Assembly: GCF_002571225.1 (NCBI RefSeq)
Contig: NZ_NVEC01000048.1
Location: 46,291-110,290, forward strand
Direction: 5' to 3'
Origin: Bacillus sp. AFS059628
GTDB lineage: Bacteria > Bacillota > Bacilli > Bacillales > Bacillaceae_G
Length of the DNA stretch: 64,000 bases
Under the pieces are notes generated by a model. It worked only from the letters and a program-made list of their open reading frames with translations, was not told the origin of the DNA and ran no database searches. The translations under genes were made by a program, and so were the position numbers. Shown one piece after another: positions 26,413 to 35,331 of the stretch; the first letter of the stretch is position 1; each line of letters opens with the position of its first letter.

Positions 26413-27477
26413 GTGAACGTACCGAGTAATCCCATAACGCTCATGGCGAAAGTATACCGTGATGTGTTTCCGGTTGTACACCATGAGCTAGCGATGTGGA
26501 AAGAGCGTGCCTACCATATTCCGAATGATGAGCTTCATAGTCAGGCAATCGCAAGTATTGAGCATAAAACGTTTCATTGTGAAGGCGGTGGCATTTTAGC
26601 GCTATTAGCAAATGAGCACCGAGAGGAATGTATTCGTTTTATCGTAGCGTATCAAACGATCAGCGACTATTTAGATAATTTATGTGATCGCAGTACATCA
26701 CTTGATCCGAATGATTTTGCCGCATTGCATGAATCTATGTTAATGGCATTATCACCTGAAGTAGAAGGTGGCGGTAATTATTATCGTTATCGTGATGATC
26801 AAGATGATGGTGGTTATTTAGATGAACTTGTTGAAACATGCCAAGATGTTTTAAAGAAAACGAAGCACTATGATAAAATTGCTCCTATTCTTCATGAACT
26901 TGCTTGTTATTATTGTGATTTGCAAATTCATAAACATGTAAAATTAGAAGAAAGAGAACCGCGATTACAAACGTGGTTTGAAGCACATAAAGAAAACTTA
27001 CCTGAGATGAGTTGGTTTGAATTTTCAGCATGTGCCGGTTCTACGCTTGGAATCTTCTGTCTTGTCGCATACGCATTCCATGATGAATTACATGATGAAG
27101 ATATTGCGAAAATTAGACAAGGGTACTTCCCTTACGTACAAGGACTTCATATCTTACTTGATTATTTCATTGATCAAGAAGAAGACCGCGCTGGCGGGGA
27201 TTTGAATTTCTGTAGTTATTACGAAAACGAGCAAGTGATATTAGATCGTATGAAACATTTTGTAGAAGAAGCAGAGAAGAGCATTGGTGATTTGCCTCAT
27301 GCGAAGTTTCATCGTCTTATAAGCCGCGGGTTACTTGGTATTTATTTATCAGACCAAAAAGTATCAGCACAAAAGAATATGCACAAAATGGCACGGCGCA
27401 TTGTAAAATACGGAGGTCTCACTTCACGATTCTTCTATTGGAACGGGAAGATGTACCGAAAGAAAACGGCGCAGTGA
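26413..27477 (+). CDS. ytpB: Tetraprenyl-beta-curcumene synthase (DUF2600)
   Basis: The 354-residue, mostly helical protein belongs to the DUF2600/YtpB family of large terpene synthases that cyclise all-E-heptaprenyl diphosphate to tetraprenyl-beta-curcumene, the sesquarterpene precursor. An aspartate-rich DYLDNLCDR segment near residue 95 and the later DYFIDQEEDR are the metal-binding candidates. The GTG at 26413 (NVPSNPITLMAK) matches the family N-terminus; an ATG at 26401 abuts the ribosome site and is less likely. It is probably co-transcribed with ytpA. Confidence 0.87.
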   Translation: MNVPSNPITLMAKVYRDVFPVVHHELAMWKERAYHIPNDELHSQAIASIEHKTFHCEGGGILALLANEHREECIRFIVAYQTISDYLDNLCDRSTSLDPNDFAALHESMLMALSPEVEGGGNYYRYRDDQDDGGYLDELVETCQDVLKKTKHYDKIAPILHELACYYCDLQIHKHVKLEEREPRLQTWFEAHKENLPEMSWFEFSACAGSTLGIFCLVAYAFHDELHDEDIAKIRQGYFPYVQGLHILLDYFIDQEEDRAGGDLNFCSYYENEQVILDRMKHFVEEAEKSIGDLPHAKFHRLISRGLLGIYLSDQKVSAQKNMHKMARRIVKYGGLTSRFFYWNGKMYRKKTAQ

Positions 27478-27480
27478 TGA

Positions 27481-27512
27481 AGAAAACCACTCATATTGAG
27501 TGGTTTTTTTGT
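27481..27512 (+). terminator. ytpA-ytpB terminator
   Basis: AAAACCACTCA pairs with TGAGTGGTTTT around TAT, followed by T residues. Confidence 0.85.
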
Positions 27513-27538
27513 TATAATATGGTAAAGGTGGTGGCGAA

Positions 27539-27751
27539 ATGAAGCAATTGTTTCAAAAGCTATATGACCATATTGAAATAACGTTACTCGTGCTACTTTC
27601 CATTTCATTTGTAACAGGAATGTATATGATGATGAATAAAGCCGGTGGTCCTACAACAATGGATTATGTAGCCCAAGTTATCATTGCATTGATTATTATA
27701 GTAGATATGGTCTTTTTAATAAGTGGTAGAAAGAAAGAAAATAGTAAATAA
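27539..27751 (+). CDS. Small two-helix membrane protein
   Basis: The 70-residue protein has helices at about residues 13-32 and 43-62 and a Lys/Arg-rich tail. AAAGGTGG precedes the ATG, and a TATAAT lies at about 27514, just beyond the previous terminator. Family not recognised. Confidence 0.65.
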   Translation: MKQLFQKLYDHIEITLLVLLSISFVTGMYMMMNKAGGPTTMDYVAQVIIALIIIVDMVFLISGRKKENSK

Positions 27752-27788
27752 AAAAGCATTTGTACACGGTAGTACAAATGCTTTTTTA
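27752..27788. terminator. Bidirectional terminator
   Basis: AAAAAGCATTTGTAC pairs with GTACAAATGCTTTTT, with T runs on both strands. Confidence 0.9.
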
Positions 27789-29090
27789 TTATGATCGTAT
27801 TTTTGAAAATACATATATAAGAAGTTCAACCGCAAAAATCACTAAAACAGATAGTCCGAATAAAGGCATGACAGCGCCTAGTATAACCATCATGATAAAG
27901 AAAACGATTATGCTTTTCTTATCTCTTTGCTTTGGAGGTGCTGCTAATTTTCCTTTCGGCTTTCTTGCAAACCACATTTTTACTCCGTAATAAATAAGAA
28001 GTAATAAAGATAATGTCGTTAGTAAGCATAATATTTTATTTGGCCATCCGAATAAATGTCCTTCGTGAAGCGGGATGCCGTAAGTGAACCATTGTGCAAG
28101 TAATCCATAATCACGATAGTCTGTTTTTGAAATGAGTTCTCCGCTATATTGATTAAAGTAAGCTGTTATTTCTTCATTTGGTGCAACATGCATACCTGTA
28201 ATACCAGAACCGCTTGATTTCGAAACGGTGAATACGCCTTTCGGATCAGCTGGTAGTGAGATAACGTATGGCTTCTTTATTTCAATTCCTTTTTGTAATT
28301 CATCGACAGAAATAGCTTTCGGTTCATTTGAATCCGATTCAGGAGGAGCTTCTTTTCTTGTTGCCCATGGCAATTCTTTTACCTTTGATTCAGGCGGCGC
28401 CATATACAATTTCGGATATCCGAGCGATTCATTCGACGATGCGATTTTATAAATTTGGTTACCCATAAATCCTGACCATGGCAATCCAGATGCGACTAGC
28501 AGAACGAGTGGAATTGTAAATATAATACCGATAATAGAATGACGTCGTTTTGCTTTTTCTCGCTTATTGGATGCTGGTGTGTTTTTGAACTGTCGTATAC
28601 TCATATACAACCCAGTTACAATTAAAAAGATTGTCCAGCACGCCGCAAGTTCTACAGTATAGTTGATGACAGTGCCACCAACTAAAAGAGAACTATGTAA
28701 TTCCCGCATTATATTGGCAAACGTTTCACTTGCGTTTTGATCTCCGACAATTTGATTATTGCTATCTAAATACACATACTTTTGTTGCCCTGTATATTCA
28801 TTTGCAATCGTAAGTCTCGTATTATAATCCCCATTAAACTCACTAATTTTCGCCACACTATAATGTGGATATTTTTTCTCGGTTAAGGAAATAGAATCAG
28901 ACATCGAAATAGACTCTGTTTGGGCGCTCTTCCCAAAATATAAATCTTTATAGATGAAATCCTCAACCTCTTCCCGAAATAAATACCCAATGCCGCTCAG
29001 TGACAACGTAATAAGAAGCGGCGTAATAAAAAGCCCAGCATAAAAATGCCAACGCCAAAAAATGTAATGAAGCGAACGATTTACTTTCAT
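27789..29090 (-). CDS. PepSY-associated TM helix protein
   Basis: The 433-residue protein begins with the family hallmark HYIFWRWHFYAGLFITPLL. It has four or five membrane helices and two extracytoplasmic PepSY-like regions at about residues 50-125 and 250-330. The segment EGHLFGWPNKILCLL lies before the third helix. PepSY_TM proteins are often tied to ferric reductase or iron uptake, but no such genes lie nearby. AGGGGAA precedes the ATG. Confidence 0.87.
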   Translation of the reverse strand: MKVNRSLHYIFWRWHFYAGLFITPLLITLSLSGIGYLFREEVEDFIYKDLYFGKSAQTESISMSDSISLTEKKYPHYSVAKISEFNGDYNTRLTIANEYTGQQKYVYLDSNNQIVGDQNASETFANIMRELHSSLLVGGTVINYTVELAACWTIFLIVTGLYMSIRQFKNTPASNKREKAKRRHSIIGIIFTIPLVLLVASGLPWSGFMGNQIYKIASSNESLGYPKLYMAPPESKVKELPWATRKEAPPESDSNEPKAISVDELQKGIEIKKPYVISLPADPKGVFTVSKSSGSGITGMHVAPNEEITAYFNQYSGELISKTDYRDYGLLAQWFTYGIPLHEGHLFGWPNKILCLLTTLSLLLLIYYGVKMWFARKPKGKLAAPPKQRDKKSIIVFFIMMVILGAVMPLFGLSVLVIFAVELLIYVFSKIRS

Positions 29091-29245
29091 ACTTTCAGTT
29101 CCCCTAACCTTCCCTATATGAATAACTACTTATTTAATATAGCGAGATTAAGTGTGGATACTTTGAAAGAATTGTGAAGAAAGTTAAAAGTTTGTGGGAT
29201 TTTTATTAAACATAAAATAAATTTCAGAAGGAGTGTTTTCTATGT

Positions 29246-29920
29246 TTATGAAGATTTCTTTATATTTGATAAATACATCCTAACAACCGCCTCTGCAAGA
29301 CATTGAGTGGAATCAACAAAATCCTCACCCGCCACTACATTTAAATCAGTACATGCGATAATTGCGGTATCTACTTCATCTTTCAACTGCACAACGAGCG
29401 CGCTCCATAATTTGCGAGCTTCTTCAACTTCTCCGCTTTTAATATACGTAATAATTTGATTAATCATCGTTTGCCATGTTTCATAATGAATGTATTCTAT
29501 ATTCCGTTTTGCAATCCTGTCTTGATAAATACCAGCTTGAACTGTCGCTTCTGTTGCGAGAAGAGCGACTCTTTTTGTATTTTCAGGAATTGCTTGTAAC
29601 GTCTCATCGACTATATTTAAAATCGGAATGGATAGAGAATATTGTAATTCTTCAAAATAAAGATGCGCCGTATTGCACGGCATAGCGATAAAGTCTACGC
29701 CAGTACTTTCAAGTTTTTGTGCCCCGTCAATAATCGCTTTTTTCATCGCTTCGTGATCAATAGAGCGATCCATATAAAACGGTGTTGGACACGAATAAAT
29801 CATCATATGAGGAAAGTCCATATCATGTTTTGCTCCGTATATTGTTTGGCACTTTGCTACAACTGTATCAACGAATGGCCCAGTTGATTTTGGTCCCATT
29901 CCTGCTAGTATTCCGATCAT
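29246..29920 (-). CDS. Aspartate/glutamate racemase family protein
   Basis: The 224-residue, two-domain protein has the paired catalytic cysteines of PLP-independent racemases in MPCNTAH (near residue 85) and ACTDLN (near residue 190), together with the N-terminal GILAGMGPKSTGPF. It is closer to the broad-specificity YgeA/aspartate racemase branch than to MurI. It should interconvert L and D amino acids in the cytosol. It is 24 bases downstream of the ABC exporter genes and possibly co-transcribed. Confidence 0.9.
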   Translation of the reverse strand: MIGILAGMGPKSTGPFVDTVVAKCQTIYGAKHDMDFPHMMIYSCPTPFYMDRSIDHEAMKKAIIDGAQKLESTGVDFIAMPCNTAHLYFEELQYSLSIPILNIVDETLQAIPENTKRVALLATEATVQAGIYQDRIAKRNIEYIHYETWQTMINQIITYIKSGEVEEARKLWSALVVQLKDEVDTAIIACTDLNVVAGEDFVDSTQCLAEAVVRMYLSNIKKSS

Positions 29921-29944
29921 TGTTTCGTCTCCTTTAATATGTAA

Positions 29945-30625
29945 TTAAAAACGTTTTTTGCGAACAATAAAAAGAAATAAAGTAAGTAATAAAAATGAAT
30001 ATACGATAGCCCAAGCTGTGAGCCATAGCGTGTGAGACAGTATATTATATTTGTATTGTCCAAGCATTAGAAAGCTTTCGACAGGTGGTAAAAACCATAG
30101 TAACTCTTTTTTAAACCGGATAGATGCAATCGTTATAAGCAATATAAATGTAAGGCTAAGCCAAGCAGTGCTTGCTTTTGGAATAACATTTCTAGTAAAT
30201 AAAGTTGCAATTGAAATTCCTAGTATAGAGAAAGACATATGAGTGAGAAATCCGACTAAAAATAAAGAAACTGTCATTTCTTCATTAAACATTTGCAAAA
30301 TAATTGGATAGATTACAGATATAAAAGATAGCACAGTACAAATGAGAAGAGCCGTAATATATTTACCCACATATAGTGCGGAAATATTATTTGTGTGAGA
30401 AATAGTAATTTGTTCTTGTACAGGGTCTTCCGTATGAAAAATTGTGACTGTAATCCAGGCAGATAATAAATAAAGTGCGAGAGCTGTTTCTAAGTATGTC
30501 GGTACAATAGGAGTTGGTTTATATGTATATACAAAAAGTAAGCTCACAAAGTACATCGCAATAGGAGGGACGTACTTATACGATTTTGTATAGTCGAGAA
30601 AATGGTAACGAATAAGCGCGAACAT
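29945..30625 (-). CDS. ABC exporter membrane subunit
   Basis: The 226-residue protein has six predicted helices and no soluble domain, the usual layout of an ABC-2-type permease. It lies 18 bases after the ATPase gene. No specific family motif is recognised, so the substrate is unknown. Confidence 0.75.
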   Translation of the reverse strand: MFALIRYHFLDYTKSYKYVPPIAMYFVSLLFVYTYKPTPIVPTYLETALALYLLSAWITVTIFHTEDPVQEQITISHTNNISALYVGKYITALLICTVLSFISVIYPIILQMFNEEMTVSLFLVGFLTHMSFSILGISIATLFTRNVIPKASTAWLSLTFILLITIASIRFKKELLWFLPPVESFLMLGQYKYNILSHTLWLTAWAIVYSFLLLTLFLFIVRKKRF

Positions 30626-30643
30626 AATAAACCTTCTTTCGAT

Positions 30644-31477
30644 TTAAAAGTTAGGTTGTAACAGTGTGATAGATGCTTTTTTATGTAATAAAAACTGAAG
30701 TATGTCATTTGTATATTCTTTTTCGATTTGTAATTGAATAAGGTTTTGATTTGCATTGTGTGTAACGTGTATAAAACCGGATTGCTTTTGTAGTTCTATC
30801 GCTGAAAATGTTTCGTGAACGATTGCCTCAATATAGACTTGTTCTGCTCCTTTTTGTGAAGAGATATTTTCTGCAATTGTATGATCTGCTAACGTCACAA
30901 TTCTATCGGCGAAGTTTTCTAGTAGCTGTTTTTCGTGACATGTGAAGAGTATAGATATGCCTTGTTGTTTTAATGAGAGTAAAATATGCTCTAATTCTTG
31001 CTGAGAGTTAGGATCGAGCCCAGAAAGCGGTTCGTCTAAAATTAATAAATGGACGTCTGTAAGTAATGCTTGCATAATACCAGTCTTTTGTTTCATACCT
31101 TTTGAAAAGTTTCGTACAACAGAATGTCTTGCATGATGTAGGTGAAAAGATTCCAGAAGCATCGGAATTTTATCTTTTAAATATTTTGTTGATAAACCGT
31201 GAATGTGGCCGAGATGATATAGATAATCTTCTAATGTAAAACGAATCCCTTCAGGAAAATGTTCAGGTACATATCCGATTTGTATATGTTCTTTTCTTTG
31301 AATTGTCCCTGCCGTAGGTGAAATAAAGCCTGCAATTATTTTGAGTAGAGTACTTTTTCCAGTCCCGTTCCCGCCAATAATAGCGAGTGCCTCTCCTTCT
31401 GGAATGGATAAATCAATGTTGTCTAGTATAAGTGATTTGCCATACTTCTTTTGAATTCCCCTTAGTTCTACTAGCAA
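30644..31477 (-). CDS. ABC transporter ATP-binding protein
   Basis: The 277-residue protein has Walker A GGNGTGKST near residue 36, signature FSKGMKQK (a variant of LSGGQ), Walker B LLILDEPLSGLD and an H-loop TCHEKQ. The F-S-K-G-M signature is typical of CcmA/NatA-type exporters. A C-terminal extension of about 70 residues follows. The start is TTG at 31477 after AAGGA. It forms an exporter with the downstream permease. Confidence 0.88.
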   Translation of the reverse strand: MLVELRGIQKKYGKSLILDNIDLSIPEGEALAIIGGNGTGKSTLLKIIAGFISPTAGTIQRKEHIQIGYVPEHFPEGIRFTLEDYLYHLGHIHGLSTKYLKDKIPMLLESFHLHHARHSVVRNFSKGMKQKTGIMQALLTDVHLLILDEPLSGLDPNSQQELEHILLSLKQQGISILFTCHEKQLLENFADRIVTLADHTIAENISSQKGAEQVYIEAIVHETFSAIELQKQSGFIHVTHNANQNLIQLQIEKEYTNDILQFLLHKKASITLLQPNF

Positions 31478-31532
31478 AGTTTTATCCTTCTTTCTTCAAA
31501 TATTGTATACATCCATTATATAGGAGAATAAG

Positions 31533-31567
31533 AAAAAGACGTGCAATGAGTGCACGTCTTTTTTTGT
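31533..31567. terminator. Terminator in the 31.5 kb intergenic region
   Basis: AAGACGTGCA pairs with TGCACGTCTT around ATGAG, with a long T run on the plus strand and a T-rich flank on the minus strand. It is the only strong terminator downstream of ytqB. Confidence 0.75.
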
Positions 31568-31570
31568 TAT

Positions 31571-31665
31571 GTTTTGTCGATAAGTCGATATAGTGTGTCG
31601 ACTCGCCGATATATCGAAAAAATCGTTGATATATCCGGAGTTACGATAGATAAAATTGAAAAATC
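31571..31665. repeat. Dispersed repeat family 2, copy 4 (rearranged)
   Basis: It starts TTTTGTCGATAAGTCGATAT like the copy at 40712, then shows three more TCG(c/t)xGATATAT motifs. It follows the terminator directly. Confidence 0.45.
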
Positions 31666-31674
31666 GTCGATATA

Positions 31675-31825
31675 TTACCCCGCATTAACGGGCAGTAAAA
31701 CTCCCACCTTAAAATTCGGGTGGAGCAAAGAGATTAGGAGGAAGATAAACTGCCCATAAATGCCCGATTGGTTCAACTAATAATCAGTGGGGGATTCCCC
31801 CCCCACTGATTAAAGTTTCACTTTA
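31675..31825. repeat. Dispersed repeat family 1, copy A
   Basis: The left end ATTAACGGGCAGTAAAACTCC and right end CCCACTGATTAAAGTTTCAC match the copies at 35048 and 53881. The internal arms GGGCAGT/ACTGCCC and an ATCAGTGGGGG/CCCCCACTGAT hairpin can fold. Its right end includes the ytqB stop codon. Confidence 0.75.
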
Positions 31826-32395
31826 TCGTTTCTCAATCGCCACAATAAATGGCGGGTTATTTTGTTGGTTAATGAAGCCATAGCGCAGTACGTGAGCTTG
31901 GTTTTGGTCTAGTTCTTCTGCAAATTTAAGAACAGCGTCGCGTTCTACTTGTCCTTCTGGGTGTCCGTGGTAAATGACAATGACGATGATTCCTTCAGGT
32001 GCCATTACTTCTAGTAATTGTTCAATTGCCGAAATTGTTGAGTTCGGTTTTGTAACGATATGCTTGTCACCGCCAGGAAGGTAACCTAAGTTGAAGATAG
32101 CGCCTGTTACTTTTCCTTTTGCGTCTTCTGGTAGTACGGATAGAAGTGTATCGTGACTATCGTGAACTAAAACAGTACGTTCAAAAAGTTCTTTTTCTTT
32201 TAAACGAATAGTTGAGCTTTCAATTGCTTCTTTTTGAATATCAAATCCAAAAACTTTTCCGTTATCTCCAACGATTTCAGCTAGGAAGCAAGTGTCATGA
32301 CCATTTCCTAAAGTTGCATCTACAGCGTAATCGCCTTCTTTAACTGCCGTTTGCAGCAGTGTGCGAGCAAACGGTAATACACGTTCTAATTTCAT
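31823..32395 (-). CDS. mnmM: SAM-dependent tRNA wobble-uridine methyltransferase (YtqB/MnmM)
   Basis: The 190-residue Rossmann methyltransferase has the SAM loop VDATLGNGHDT near residue 24 and FDIQKEA, plus the FNLGYLPGGDK catalytic-pocket region. B. subtilis YtqB has been reported as MnmM, which methylates nm5s2U to mnm5s2U in tRNA. It overlaps ytqA by four bases (ATGA), and its stop codon is part of a dispersed repeat. Confidence 0.87.
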   Translation of the reverse strand: MKLERVLPFARTLLQTAVKEGDYAVDATLGNGHDTCFLAEIVGDNGKVFGFDIQKEAIESSTIRLKEKELFERTVLVHDSHDTLLSVLPEDAKGKVTGAIFNLGYLPGGDKHIVTKPNSTISAIEQLLEVMAPEGIIVIVIYHGHPEGQVERDAVLKFAEELDQNQAHVLRYGFINQQNNPPFIVAIEKR

Positions 32396-33351
32396 TGTTG
32401 TTTCTCCTCATTTGCATATTTTCCTTGCCAGCTTCCGCGGCGTACAAATTCTGCATCGATGGAATTTAATACTTCCCATTTATTTAAGCTCCACATTGGA
32501 CCAATCATTAAATCAGGTGGGCCGTCACCTGTGATGCGGTGCACAATTACGTCTTCTGGAATTATTTCAAGTTGGTCAACAACGAGACTTACGTAATCCT
32601 CAAGAGAAAGGAATTCTAGTTGTCCTTTTTCATATTGCTTCACCATTGGCGTTCCTTTTAATAAATGAAGTAAATGAATTTTAATTCCTTGTACGTCAAG
32701 TTTCGCTACTTCTCGAGCTGTTTCCATCATCATGTCGTAATTTTCAAGTGGAAGACCGTTAATAATATGAGAGCAAACTTTAATGCCGTGCTTACGTAAT
32801 TTATTTACGCCTTCCACGTAAGACGGATAATCGTGAGCGCGATTAATAAGGTTTGCAGTTCGTTCGTGAACAGTTTGTAAACCAAGTTCAACCCAAAGGT
32901 ATGTGCGTTTATTTAAGTCCGCTAAATATTCAACAACATCATCTGGTAAACAATCTGGACGAGTTGCGATAGAAAGACCGACAACGTCTTTTTCTGCTAG
33001 AAGCGGTTCGAATTTTTCTTTTAACACTTCAAGTGGTGCATGTGTATTTGTGTACGCTTGGAAATAAGCGATACATTTGCCATCTTTCCATTTTGAACGC
33101 ATTTTTTCTTTCATTTCATGATATTGCGTTATAACATCATCGCGGCGATCACCAGCGAAGTCGCCAGATCCGGCAGCGCTACAAAATGTACAGCCACCGT
33201 AAGCAACTGTACCGTCACGGTTCGGACAATCGAAGCCAGCATCTAATGAAACTTTAAAGATTTTTTCACCAAATTCATTTCGTAAATGGTAATTCCATGT
33301 ATGATAACGTTTATTGTCGTTTGTATATGGAAAAGGGTTTTGAACCTTCAT
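32392..33351 (-). CDS. ytqA: TIGR01212-family radical SAM protein
   Basis: The 319-residue protein has an iron-sulphur cluster motif spread over DCPNRDGTVAYGGCTFC, giving the CX11-12CX2C spacing of this family rather than CX3CX2C. It is linked by overlap to the tRNA methyltransferase ytqB. A role in the preceding step of tRNA wobble-uridine modification (MnmL) has been proposed for the B. subtilis homologue; I state this from memory. GGAGGGA precedes the ATG. Confidence 0.85.
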   Translation of the reverse strand: MKVQNPFPYTNDNKRYHTWNYHLRNEFGEKIFKVSLDAGFDCPNRDGTVAYGGCTFCSAAGSGDFAGDRRDDVITQYHEMKEKMRSKWKDGKCIAYFQAYTNTHAPLEVLKEKFEPLLAEKDVVGLSIATRPDCLPDDVVEYLADLNKRTYLWVELGLQTVHERTANLINRAHDYPSYVEGVNKLRKHGIKVCSHIINGLPLENYDMMMETAREVAKLDVQGIKIHLLHLLKGTPMVKQYEKGQLEFLSLEDYVSLVVDQLEIIPEDVIVHRITGDGPPDLMIGPMWSLNKWEVLNSIDAEFVRRGSWQGKYANEEKQQ

Positions 33352-33462
33352 TACTTTCCCTCCTAAGCCGAGTCAAAATGAAACAAAATCCATTATAACA
33401 TACTCATAAGGTAGAGATGGAAGGGACACACTAAAGGGGAATTGAAGCAAGGAGGGACAATT

Positions 33463-33726
33463 ATGGCAGAGCGTCAATCACTTGAATCGTATATTACACA
33501 AGCGGAACAAGCTGTGGAATATGCGAAAGAACAATTAGACCAAGGCATGAGACAAGAGCATTACAATACGATGGAGTATTCGGATGCGCAGTTAAAATTA
33601 GAACAAGCATATAACGATTTACAAACGATGCAACAACATGCGAATGATGAGCAACGTGAGCAATTAAATAGAGCACGCATGGCAATTCGCCAACTACAAC
33701 ATCAAATGATTATTACACCGCACTAA
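33463..33726 (+). CDS. ytzC: DUF2524-family protein
   Basis: The 87-residue, Gln/Glu-rich, highly helical protein is probably a coiled-coil hairpin and matches the YtzC family that accompanies ytqA/ytqB in Bacillus. AGGAGGGA lies seven bases before the ATG at 33463, so the longer TTG start at 33442 is rejected. Function unknown. Confidence 0.78.
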   Translation: MAERQSLESYITQAEQAVEYAKEQLDQGMRQEHYNTMEYSDAQLKLEQAYNDLQTMQQHANDEQREQLNRARMAIRQLQHQMIITPH

Positions 33727-33741
33727 GAAGGAGTGAATGTA

Positions 33742-33891
33742 ATGGCGAAACGTTCAGATCAAAATAATCCAGAGCAAAAAACGCAAAATGGACATAACGC
33801 TGAATTTTCAAATGAGCTTGATCCAATTGTTCAAGTAAAACAACGCAACAGTAAAAAAGGACAACCTCAAAGATCAAAGCAATCAGAGTAA
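33742..33891 (+). CDS. Small hydrophilic protein, 49 residues
   Basis: It starts MAKRSDQNNPEQ with AAGGAG eight bases upstream, and lies 15 bases after ytzC with which it is probably co-transcribed. Its composition is Gln, Asn, Lys and Ser with no hydrophobic segment, as in small spore-core proteins, but I do not recognise the family. Its stop lies at the foot of a terminator. Confidence 0.65.
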   Translation: MAKRSDQNNPEQKTQNGHNAEFSNELDPIVQVKQRNSKKGQPQRSKQSE

Positions 33892-33922
33892 ACCAGGTCG
33901 CAATATGACCTGGTTTTATTTT
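33889..33922 (+). terminator. Terminator of the ytzC unit
   Basis: AAACCAGGTC pairs with GACCTGGTTT, followed by TATTTTG. Confidence 0.8.
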
Positions 33923-34027
33923 GCTATATGACAATAATGTAAGATTTCTGTAAGGTTTGTCGATAGTTGTAAGCTTACTTTTCCAGTAGAGTAAGGGAGG
34001 ATTAAATTTTGGACAAGGAGTTGCTTT

Positions 34028-35050
34028 ATGGGGAACAACATTACAAACAAACGAATTGATGAGTTAGATTACATTCGTGGCTTCGCATTACTGGGGATTA
34101 TTTTAGTGAATATTCTTGCACTACTTAATATTAAAAGTCCAGATCCTAATACAGTAGATGCTAGCTATCAAAGGTTTCTATACTTATTTGTAGAAGGTCG
34201 TTTCTTTTCGATTTTCTCATTCTTATTTGGAGTGGGATTCTATATCTTTATCTCGAGAGCAATTGCAAAAGGGAAAAATGGATATGTTCTATTTTTACGC
34301 CGTCTAGTTGCGCTATTTATTTTCGGTTTGCTTCATTACATGTTTCAGCCTGGCGAAGCGTTAACGTTATATGCAATCTGCGGGTTAATCGTTTTACCAT
34401 TTTATAAAGCGAAAAAAGAAGTGAACTTAATAATTGGTCTTATTTTGACAATTGCTTTTAGTGTGATGGGCGTTAAAGAACTATTACCACTTGGCTTAAT
34501 TTTATTAGGTCTTGCTGCAGGACAATATCGTGTATTTGAAAACCTCTCACAAAACATAAAGAAAGTCGCTATTTTTACAGGTGTTATGTTCGTTTTAAGC
34601 GTCGTAGCTATATGGTATCAATATGGGCATGTTCCTGCTGAGCCATTTGTAAATATGATAATTATGACTGAGGATGGAACAATGGATGCTGCAGGTCAAT
34701 TTTTAAAAATTGGTGTTACAGTCGGACCAATTATTTCAGCTTTCTATGTCGGAGCATTAATTTTATTACTTCAGTTAAAACCAGTTCAAACATTATTAGC
34801 ACCACTGAAATATTATGGACGTATGGCTTTAACGAATTACATTGGACAAACTGCAATGATTTTAATTGCCGGTAGCGTATTTAACTTTGCAGGAAACTTA
34901 ACATACATACAGACGTTATATGTATGTATCGCAATTTATGCTATTCAAATTGTGTTTAGTGTAATTTGGATGAAAATCTTTAAAATGGGTCCGCTAGAAT
35001 GGATTTGGCGTGTTATTACGTATTGGACGGTAACACCTTTAAAGAAATAA
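34028..35050 (+). CDS. DUF418-family membrane protein (YeiB-like)
   Basis: The 340-residue protein has eight to ten helices. It opens with RIDELDYIRGFALLGIILVNI, the N-terminal hallmark of DUF418/YeiB proteins, and the C-terminal half has YGRMALTNYIGQT, the second conserved block. The function of the family is not established. AAGGAG precedes the ATG. Its stop codon TAA is the first triplet of a dispersed repeat. Confidence 0.87.
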   Translation: MGNNITNKRIDELDYIRGFALLGIILVNILALLNIKSPDPNTVDASYQRFLYLFVEGRFFSIFSFLFGVGFYIFISRAIAKGKNGYVLFLRRLVALFIFGLLHYMFQPGEALTLYAICGLIVLPFYKAKKEVNLIIGLILTIAFSVMGVKELLPLGLILLGLAAGQYRVFENLSQNIKKVAIFTGVMFVLSVVAIWYQYGHVPAEPFVNMIIMTEDGTMDAAGQFLKIGVTVGPIISAFYVGALILLLQLKPVQTLLAPLKYYGRMALTNYIGQTAMILIAGSVFNFAGNLTYIQTLYVCIAIYAIQIVFSVIWMKIFKMGPLEWIWRVITYWTVTPLKK

Positions 35051-35100
35051 AGTGAAACTTTAATCAGTGGGGGGTCTTACTGCCCATTAAAGCGGGATAA
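35048..35100. repeat. Dispersed repeat family 1, copy C (short, inverted)
   Basis: This reads TAAAGTGAAACTTTAATCAG and then GGGTCTTACTGCCCATTAAAGCGGG, the two ends of family 1 joined without the roughly 70-base middle. It starts at the stop codon of the DUF418 gene. Confidence 0.75.
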
Positions 35101-35108
35101 AGAGAGAA

Positions 35109-35143
35109 GTGGGCTGTTCCTTTTGTGGAACAGCCCATTTTTA
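35109..35143 (+). terminator. Terminator of the DUF418 gene
   Basis: GGGCTGTTCC pairs with GGAACAGCCC around TTTTGT, followed by ATTTTTATTTT. Confidence 0.85.
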
Positions 35144-35151
35144 TTTTCATC

Positions 35152-35213
35152 TTTTGGCGGTAAGTGGAGATTCCTTGGTAGATCGCCAATAAAATCTCAT
35201 TTACCAACGAACC
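35152..35213. repeat. Dispersed repeat family 2, copy 2
   Basis: It starts TTTTGGCGGTAAGT and ends CATTTACCAACGAACC. Start and end match the copy at 40712-40774. It lies directly beyond a terminator. Confidence 0.6.
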
Positions 35214-35331
35214 TTACACGCCCCCTTTTTTATATTACAAAAGTGTAAGGTAATTGTAATGTTAACAAATAGCAGTTCACCCTCAAAAGGCGCAAAATAG
35301 GTAATGGAAAAACAAGCGTAGGAGGATATAT

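Noticed and set aside
29242-29283. 13-codon plus-strand ORF with AAGGAG at the end of the racemase gene
   Set aside because: The ribosome site is good, but the ORF is tiny, overlaps the racemase 3' end, and has no recognisable product; it may be a gene remnant, but the evidence is too thin.
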